Below the pieces are notes generated by a model that made no database searches, was not told the DNA's origin, and worked only from the letters and a program-made list of their open reading frames with translations. Source: Clostridiales bacterium (GTDB lineage: Bacteria; Bacillota; Clostridia; Oscillospirales; Oscillospiraceae). From it: a DNA stretch of 35,609 bases. The stretch's first letter is position 1; every line of letters starts with the position of its first letter. Location of the stretch: assembly GCA_019418625.1 (NCBI GenBank), contig DYBL01000019.1:1-35609 (forward strand), given 5' to 3'. Made by a program: the position numbers and the translations under genes. Below are positions 31,677 to 35,609 of this stretch, piece by piece.

Positions 31677-32000
31677 TTACTTTTCCAGGGCCTCCTGGAT
31701 GAATTGGTCGATGGCCGCCTTGGACCCGGGGTTCACCACAGAGGCCACGGCCGTTCCGTTCTTGTACAGCACCAGCGTGGGGATCACCTCCACCTGCGCC
31801 TCCTCGGCCAGCTGGGCCTCCTCGTCGATGTTGACCTTGGCTGCGACCAGACGGTCGCTGTACTCTTCCGCGATTTTTTCATAGGCGGGGCCGATGCGGC
31901 GGCAGTAGCCGCACCAGGGAGCCCAGAAATCTACCAAAACGGGCTTGTCACCGCGCATCATCTGCTGAAGTTGTTCCTTGTTCATATTGATAGCCGCCAT
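31677..32000 (-). CDS. trxA: Thioredoxin with CGYC active site
   Basis: The protein has 107 residues. The active site is WAPWCGYC (C30/C33); the usual Pro between the cysteines is Tyr, which is expected to change the redox potential. The cis-Pro is P74 in VIPTLVLY. The start at 32000 has GGAG upstream on the minus strand and the family length; the longer in-frame reading extends into the promoter. First gene of trxA-trxB-DUF6132. The promoter has a CRP-type box and lacks a -35. Confidence 0.92.
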   Translation of the reverse strand: MAAINMNKEQLQQMMRGDKPVLVDFWAPWCGYCRRIGPAYEKIAEEYSDRLVAAKVNIDEEAQLAEEAQVEVIPTLVLYKNGTAVASVVNPGSKAAIDQFIQEALEK

Positions 32001-32031
32001 ATTGGTCAGCTCCTTTCCTTTGTTTGGCCTT

Positions 32032-32073
32032 AGTATATCCAAAAGTCCGGCCCGCTTCTGTGACAACATCACA
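32032..32073 (-). promoter_or_regulatory. CRP-type box and -10 of the trxA operon
   Basis: On the minus strand a TATACT (32032-32037) has no -35 hexamer. TGTGA-N5-TCACA lies at 32059-32073; its centre (32066) is about 41 bp upstream of the expected start of transcription, the place of a class II CRP/FNR activator site. Confidence 0.65.
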
Positions 32074-32092
32074 AAACTCCGGAAGATTTCTG

Positions 32093-32127
32093 AAAAAGTT
32101 CTCCTGCTGCTCCGGCAGCAGGAGAAC
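32093..32127 (-). terminator. Intrinsic terminator on the minus strand
   Basis: A perfect 13-bp stem (32098-32110 with 32115-32127), loop of 4 bases, followed on the minus strand by TTTTT (32093-32097). It faces transcripts coming leftward through the regulator gene and would keep them out of the trxA promoter. Confidence 0.75.
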
Positions 32128-32151
32128 GATGTGGTCGGTACACCGGCGCGA

Positions 32152-32180
32152 TTGACAGCAACCGTCCGCTCCATTATACT
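32152..32180 (+). promoter_or_regulatory. Strong promoter of the CRP-like gene
   Basis: TTGACA at 32152-32157, a 17-bp spacer, TATACT at 32175-32180, 24 bp before the start codon. Confidence 0.85.
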
Positions 32181-32203
32181 GAGGACACCATAAGGAGGGA
32201 TGC

Positions 32204-32863
32204 ATGATGCACTTTCAAGACTATTTTCCCGTCTGGGATAAACTGAATGCCGACCAGCAAAGCCGGCTCCTCCAGGCGCTGACGCTGCAGCAGGTGCAGC
32301 GGGGCACGGTCCTCCATAACGGGAGCATGGACTGCACTGGGCTCCTTCTGGTAAAGAGCGGGCAGCTCCGGGCTTATATCCTCTCTGACGAGGGGCGCGA
32401 GATCACCATCTACCGCCTGTTCGACCGGGACATGTGCCTGTTTTCGGCGTCCTGCATCATGCGTTCCATTCAGTTCGAGGTCATCATAGAGGCGGAAAAG
32501 GACACGGACCTCTGGATCATCCCGCCGGAAGTCTACCAGAAATTGATGGAAGAGTCCGCGCCGGTGGCCAATTACACCAGTGAGCTGATGGCGAGCCGGT
32601 TCTCCGAGGTCATGTGGCTGATGGAGCAGGTCATGTGGAAGAGCATGGACAAGCGGGTGGCGGCCTTTTTGCTGGAGGAGTGCTCCATCGAGGGGACCTG
32701 TGCCCTGAAGATCACCCACGAGGCCATTGCCAACCACCTGGGCTCCCACCGGGAGGTGATCACCCGGATGCTGCGCTATTTTCAAAGCGAGGGCGTGGTG
32801 AAGCTGTCCCGGGGCATGGTGACGGTGGTGGACACCGCCGGACTGGAAAAGCTCCGGGGTTAA
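32204..32863 (+). CDS. Crp/Fnr-family transcriptional regulator
   Basis: The protein has 219 residues. A cyclic-nucleotide-fold effector domain (about 20-120) lacks an obvious cAMP-binding RES motif but has three cysteines (C44, C78, C84; the last two in DMCLFSASC), which might sense redox state. The helix-turn-helix (about 170-195) reads ITHEAIANHLGSHREVITRML; R183, E184 and R188 keep the RExxxR spacing that CRP uses to contact GTGA. No N-terminal FNR cluster cysteines. The start is ATG 32204 or 32207, after AAGGAGG. Its stop overlaps the opposing Fe-S gene by 3 bases. Likely activator of both neighbouring operons. Confidence 0.9.
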   Translation: MMHFQDYFPVWDKLNADQQSRLLQALTLQQVQRGTVLHNGSMDCTGLLLVKSGQLRAYILSDEGREITIYRLFDRDMCLFSASCIMRSIQFEVIIEAEKDTDLWIIPPEVYQKLMEESAPVANYTSELMASRFSEVMWLMEQVMWKSMDKRVAAFLLEECSIEGTCALKITHEAIANHLGSHREVITRMLRYFQSEGVVKLSRGMVTVVDTAGLEKLRG

Positions 32864-33462
32864 AGGCTGCACTGGGTGCAGCCGGAGCAGCGCTCCTTGC
32901 TTTTGGCCTTGCAGATCAGCTGGGTCATGGTGCCCATGGGGCAGTAGACACACCAGCTGCGGGGCTTGAAGAGCACCATGGTGATGAGCCCCAGCACGGT
33001 GGAGGTGAGCATGACGCTGTAAAAGCCAAAGGCGAACTGGGCGACGCCGGGATGGAACGCCGTGCCGTGGTAAGCCCAGTGCCAGGGCAGCTTGAAGGTC
33101 CACAGCAGCGTGACCACCTGCTTGAGATCCTGGGTCCCGGCGAACACCAGATAGGTGTTCCACAGCATCAAAAAGAACATGGCAAAGAAAAAGGCCAGAA
33201 AGCCGTAGCGGAAAGCCTTGCTCTTCATCCAGCGGGGGATATCTTTTTTGCGGGAAAGGCCGAAGCGTCCGCCCAGCACAGAGAAGAGCTGCCCCCGTCC
33301 GCAGTAGCGGTTGCAATAGCCTTTGGTCCCGCTGACCACCGAGATAATGAGGGGAATGAAGAAGCATAAAAGCCCCAGCCAGGCAAAGAGGATGTTGACA
33401 AAGCCCAGCACCAGGTAGAGAAGAGACAGGACCCACAGATAGTCGTACCAATGCTTTTTCAT
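32860..33462 (-). CDS. Membrane 4Fe-4S binding protein (NapH/polyferredoxin-like)
   Basis: The protein has 200 residues. About four membrane segments (near 10-45, 86-107, 145-165) are interleaved with cysteine motifs: GYCNRYCGRGQLF (C50, C54), CVYCPMGTMTQLIC (C171, C174, C184) and a C-terminal CSGCTQC (C192, C195, C198). This is the layout of NapH/CcoG-like Fe-S membrane proteins that pass electrons across or along the membrane. The start overlaps the ferredoxin stop (ATGA), so they form one unit. The stop overlaps the CRP-like gene tail-to-tail with no terminator between. Confidence 0.85.
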   Translation of the reverse strand: MKKHWYDYLWVLSLLYLVLGFVNILFAWLGLLCFFIPLIISVVSGTKGYCNRYCGRGQLFSVLGGRFGLSRKKDIPRWMKSKAFRYGFLAFFFAMFFLMLWNTYLVFAGTQDLKQVVTLLWTFKLPWHWAYHGTAFHPGVAQFAFGFYSVMLTSTVLGLITMVLFKPRSWCVYCPMGTMTQLICKAKSKERCSGCTQCSL

Positions 33463-33668
33463 GTGGTCACCTCCTGAATTTCAATGATGCTGGCCGGGCA
33501 CTTCCTGGCGCACTTGCCGCAGCCCACACATTTGTCCGGGTCTACCTGGGCCGCAATGCCCCGGACGACTTGAATGGCCTGCAGAGGGCAAACCTTGACA
33601 CAGCACCCGCAGGCCACACAGTATGCGCGATCTACCACGGCTCTGCGCCGTTTCTTTCCTGAAGTCAT
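33459..33668 (-). CDS. 2[4Fe-4S] ferredoxin
   Basis: The protein has 69 residues. Two cluster motifs: CVACGCCVKVCP (C17, C20, C23, C27) and CVGCGKCARKCP (C47, C50, C53, C57). A basic N-terminus (GKKRRR) could hold it near membrane or partner. Three ATGs in a row precede it; the third (33668) has the best distance (7) to GGGAGG. It heads the operon with the membrane Fe-S protein. Confidence 0.9.
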   Translation of the reverse strand: MTSGKKRRRAVVDRAYCVACGCCVKVCPLQAIQVVRGIAAQVDPDKCVGCGKCARKCPASIIEIQEVTT

Positions 33669-33697
33669 CATCATGCCTCCCTGGTTTTGATGGTCCG

Positions 33698-33740
33698 ATG
33701 GTAGCACACATTCTATGAGCGCTACCGTGATAAGATCACA
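33698..33740 (-). promoter_or_regulatory. CRP-type box upstream of the ferredoxin operon
   Basis: TGTGA-N5-TCACG on the minus strand (33726-33740), the same architecture as at trxA. A weak -10, TACCAT (33698-33703), would put the box centre about 42 bp upstream of the start of transcription. An alternative -10, TAGAAT (33710-33715), would put it at about -30. Confidence 0.55.
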
Positions 33741-33769
33741 TACGGCCGGCCGGGGGACGGCGAAAAAGC

Positions 33770-33810
33770 TTGACAAGGGAGGATAAAACCGTATAATGAA
33801 CAATGTTCAT
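33770..33810 (+). promoter_or_regulatory. TetR-gene promoter with palindromic operator
   Basis: TTGACA at 33770-33775, a 16-bp spacer, TATAAT at 33792-33797. A perfect palindrome TGAACA-A-TGTTCA (33797-33809, 15 bp with flanking A/T) overlaps the end of the -10 and the start of transcription, as expected for autorepression. Confidence 0.85.
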
Positions 33811-33824
33811 GTTGGGGTGATGGA

Positions 33825-34382
33825 ATGAATACCGTTGTCACATCAAAAGAGGAGATTCTGAAAACCAGCCGGGAGCTGATCCGGCGGGAGGGGTGGTCCG
33901 CGGTCAATATCCGCTCGGTGGCGGCGGCCTGCGGGGTGTCGGTGGGGTCTATTTATAACTACTTTGACTCCAAGGCTGCCCTGGTGAGCGCCACGGTGGA
34001 AAGCGTCTGGTGCGAGATCTTCCACCGACCGGAAGACGGGGCTGTGTTTCAGGACACCCAGGCCTGCATCACCTGGCTCTATGGCCGGATGGAGTACGGC
34101 TGCAAGCAGTATCCCGGATTTTTTACGCTCCACTCCCTGGGCTTCATGGGTGAGGACAAGTCCGACGGGAAACGGCGGATGCAGCAGACCTGGCAGCATA
34201 TTTTGGCGGGACTTTGTTCCGTGCTGCGGCGGGACGAAAAAGTCCGGTCGGATGCCTTTACGGAGCAGTTTACGGCGGAAAAATTCGCAGATCTCTTGTT
34301 TTCTCTGATGCTGTCGGCGCTGCTGCGGCAGGACTATGACCCTGGGGTGGTGCTGGAGATCGTCCGCAGGACCCTCTATTAA
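33825..34382 (+). CDS. TetR/AcrR-family regulator
   Basis: The protein has 185 residues. The helix-turn-helix is VNIRSVAAACGVSVGSIYNYFDSKAALV. The C-terminal ligand-binding part has no family mark I can name with certainty. A perfect TGAACA-N-TGTTCA palindrome lies at its own promoter and again before the next gene, so it most likely represses itself and the downstream membrane genes. Its stop lies in the stem of the following terminator. Confidence 0.9.
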   Translation: MNTVVTSKEEILKTSRELIRREGWSAVNIRSVAAACGVSVGSIYNYFDSKAALVSATVESVWCEIFHRPEDGAVFQDTQACITWLYGRMEYGCKQYPGFFTLHSLGFMGEDKSDGKRRMQQTWQHILAGLCSVLRRDEKVRSDAFTEQFTAEKFADLLFSLMLSALLRQDYDPGVVLEIVRRTLY

Positions 34383-34408
34383 AATTCCCACGGAATGGTG
34401 GGAATTTT
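34381..34408 (+). terminator. Intrinsic terminator after the TetR gene
   Basis: A perfect 11-bp stem (34381-34391 with 34398-34408) with A-run left and TTTT right, loop GGAATG. It overlaps the TetR stop codon. Confidence 0.8.
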
Positions 34409-34421
34409 ATATCCTGTAAAC

Positions 34422-34434
34422 TGAACATTGTTCA
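34422..34434. promoter_or_regulatory. Second TetR operator palindrome
   Basis: TGAACA-T-TGTTCA, the same 13-bp palindrome as at 33797-33809 save the central base. It sits between the terminator and the AAAGGAGG ribosome site of the membrane gene. The matching promoter is not clear (TGTAAA just upstream may be a -10). Confidence 0.8.
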
Positions 34435-34449
34435 TAAAGGAGGTATAGG

Positions 34450-34902
34450 ATGAAAGTCAAGCGAAATACCCTGCTGCTCCTGGCGTGTCTGGTATGGAGC
34501 GCGGCGGGGATCAATATTCTCCGCATTGGCCTGATGGCCTATCCGGCCTATCTTACGGCGCGGAATTTTCTTCTCTCTATCCTGGTTTTTGCCGTGTTTC
34601 AGCGGTTTGTCTTCGGAAAACTGGTGAAAAAGCACAATGCCAGGATCCGCGCTTATCTGGAAGAGCGGCACTTTTTCCTGAAATTTTTTGACGGGAAAGC
34701 CTTTGCCGTCATGGCAGTCATGATGGCCGGCGGCATCGGCCTTCGGGTGAGCGGCCTTGCGCCGGAGCGGTTCATCGCCGTTTTCTATACGGGCCTTGGC
34801 GCTGCACTTTTGCTGGCCGGGCTGCTGTTTGGATGCAACTATGGAAAGGCAGCTTTTGCCGCAGATACCAAACTAGATGACATAGAACAAAAAGGAGCGT
34901 AA
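34450..34902 (+). CDS. Four-span membrane protein of unknown function
   Basis: The protein has 150 residues. Hydrophobic segments lie at about 7-27, 40-55, 84-100 and 108-128. A charged stretch (HNARIRAYLEERHFFLKFFDGKAF) lies between spans 2 and 3. I recall similar proteins next to TetR genes in clostridia, with no known function. It is transcribed with the next two genes (3-bp and 13-bp gaps) and carries the TetR operator upstream. Confidence 0.7.
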   Translation: MKVKRNTLLLLACLVWSAAGINILRIGLMAYPAYLTARNFLLSILVFAVFQRFVFGKLVKKHNARIRAYLEERHFFLKFFDGKAFAVMAVMMAGGIGLRVSGLAPERFIAVFYTGLGAALLLAGLLFGCNYGKAAFAADTKLDDIEQKGA

Positions 34903-34905
34903 ACG

Positions 34906-35571
34906 ATGCAGGCAATCATGGAAACACTGTTTGACGCGGTCTATCTGGTCACAGTCATTTCACTTGGAATTTTGATGATCCGGGGCAGCAGGGGCAATGG
35001 ACAGTTCCGGCTGTTTGGCTTCATGGCGGTGGTGCTGGGCGCGGGCGACGCGTTCCACCTGATCCCCCGTGCGGTCGCCCTGTGCACTACGGGCCTTGAA
35101 AACTATACCGTCCCCCTGGGACTTGGAAAGTGGATCACCTCCATTACCATGACGATCTTCTATGTGCTGCTGTACTACGTGTGGCGGAAGCGGTACCATA
35201 TCCGGGGGCGCAGCGGCCTGACCGCCGCGGTGTATGCCCTGGCCGGAGCGCGGATCCTTCTTTGCATGATGCCGCAGAACCAGTGGCTCAGCGCCTATGC
35301 GCCCCTTTCCTGGGGCATCTACCGCAATATCCCCTTTGCCCTGCTGGGCCTTTTGGTGATCGTGCTGTTTTACCGCAGCGCCAGAGAGCAGGGAGACCGG
35401 GCGTTCCGCTGGATGTGGCTGACCATCGTGCTGAGCTTTGGCTTTTACATCCCGGTGGTGCTGTGGGCGGATGCGGTGCCTGTGATCGGGATGCTGATGA
35501 TCCCCAAGACCTGTGCCTATGTCTGGACAGTGCTGATCGGATATTCTGCTATGAAGCAGGCGTGCAGATAA
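34906..35571 (+). CDS. Polytopic membrane protein of unknown function
   Basis: The protein has 221 residues with about six to seven hydrophobic segments (near 10-27, 34-55, 70-92, 104-122, 137-155, 168-186, 193-214). No catalytic motif is seen. The start follows the previous gene after 3 bases with an AAAGGAG site. Probably part of the TetR-controlled operon. Confidence 0.7.
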   Translation: MQAIMETLFDAVYLVTVISLGILMIRGSRGNGQFRLFGFMAVVLGAGDAFHLIPRAVALCTTGLENYTVPLGLGKWITSITMTIFYVLLYYVWRKRYHIRGRSGLTAAVYALAGARILLCMMPQNQWLSAYAPLSWGIYRNIPFALLGLLVIVLFYRSAREQGDRAFRWMWLTIVLSFGFYIPVVLWADAVPVIGMLMIPKTCAYVWTVLIGYSAMKQACR

Positions 35572-35584
35572 AGGAGGAGAGTCC

Positions 35585-35609
35585 ATGAAACGATACATGA
35601 ACGCGGCGA
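35585..35609 (+). CDS. Start of a further operon gene (partial)
   Basis: An ATG with AAAGGAGGAG upstream begins MKRYMNAA at the window edge. The start resembles DUF2871 membrane proteins, which would suit the operon, but eight residues are too few to decide. Confidence 0.45.

Noticed and set aside
32864..32883. Short hairpin (GGCTGCAC-TGG-GTGCAGCC) just after the CRP-like gene
   Set aside because: It lies in the cysteine-rich coding end of the opposing gene and has no T-tract; not claimed as a terminator, though it might help.
1..35609. CRISPR arrays, tRNA or rRNA genes, prophage, toxin-antitoxin pair
   Set aside because: No regularly spaced repeats, no cloverleaf or rRNA sequence recognised and no phage structural genes. 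The P-loop kinase at 29868 has a zeta-like fold but no adjacent antitoxin gene.

Overview
The window looks like a chromosomal segment of a GC-rich anaerobic Firmicute, most likely an Oscillospiraceae-type gut clostridium (inference). Pointers are the GC-rich coding sequence with strong AGGAGG ribosome sites, the many WYL, XRE and TetR regulators, EFR1-type ferredoxins, a CRP-like redox regulator, and many small families typical of clostridia (DUF3795, TIGR04076, DUF6933, DUF2200, DUF5714). No rRNA, tRNA, CRISPR array or prophage is visible. Most genes sit in short, tightly packed operons, often with ATGA stop/start overlaps.

Layout. 1-211 is the 3' end of tgt. 217-1265 is an intact IS481-type insertion sequence. 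1369-7168 is a two-component system, a methyltransferase and an ABC exporter with a large FtsX-type permease. 7437-8903 holds an EFR1 flavodoxin/ferredoxin and a membrane-anchored hydrolase. 8937-9919 (minus) holds a GNAT and a DHFR/RibD-like reductase. 10048-12870 is a WYL-regulator operon (TfoX-N, GyrI-like, DUF3795, SRPBCC) behind an operator-like inverted repeat. 12944-14541 holds a membrane-anchored XRE regulator, a small membrane protein and a TetR regulator. 14652-15350 is a gene graveyard with the C-terminus of a CatA-like acetyltransferase and a decayed copy of an ABC permease 3' end. 15353-16561 is rtcB. 16896-21745 carries an intact Mg2+ P-type ATPase, a response-regulator-like protein without a receiver domain, and a second ATPase that is truncated. 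22726-26931 is an eight-gene run (AlkZ-related, SGNH hydrolase, deformylase-like, TIGR04076, SDR, flavodoxin, phosphodiesterase, DUF6933). 27161-28261 is a DUF5714-ArsC fusion, preceded by an internally deleted hydrolase remnant.

The right part (30523-33740) is the most coherent system. A CRP-like regulator gene lies between a thioredoxin/thioredoxin reductase/DUF6132 operon and a ferredoxin/membrane Fe-S protein operon. Both operons read on the minus strand and both carry a TGTGA-N5-TCAC box upstream. The regulator's recognition helix has the RExxxR pattern that CRP uses to read GTGA. I read this as a local redox regulon. The regulator gene is also overlapped tail-to-tail by the Fe-S operon, and the only clear minus-strand terminator lies beyond the regulator's 5' end, so a long antisense transcript is expected.

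The window ends with a TetR regulator and a membrane-protein operon that share a perfect 13-bp palindrome (TGAACA-N-TGTTCA), one copy at each promoter or leader region. All functions are inferred from reading the sequence; no database search was run.
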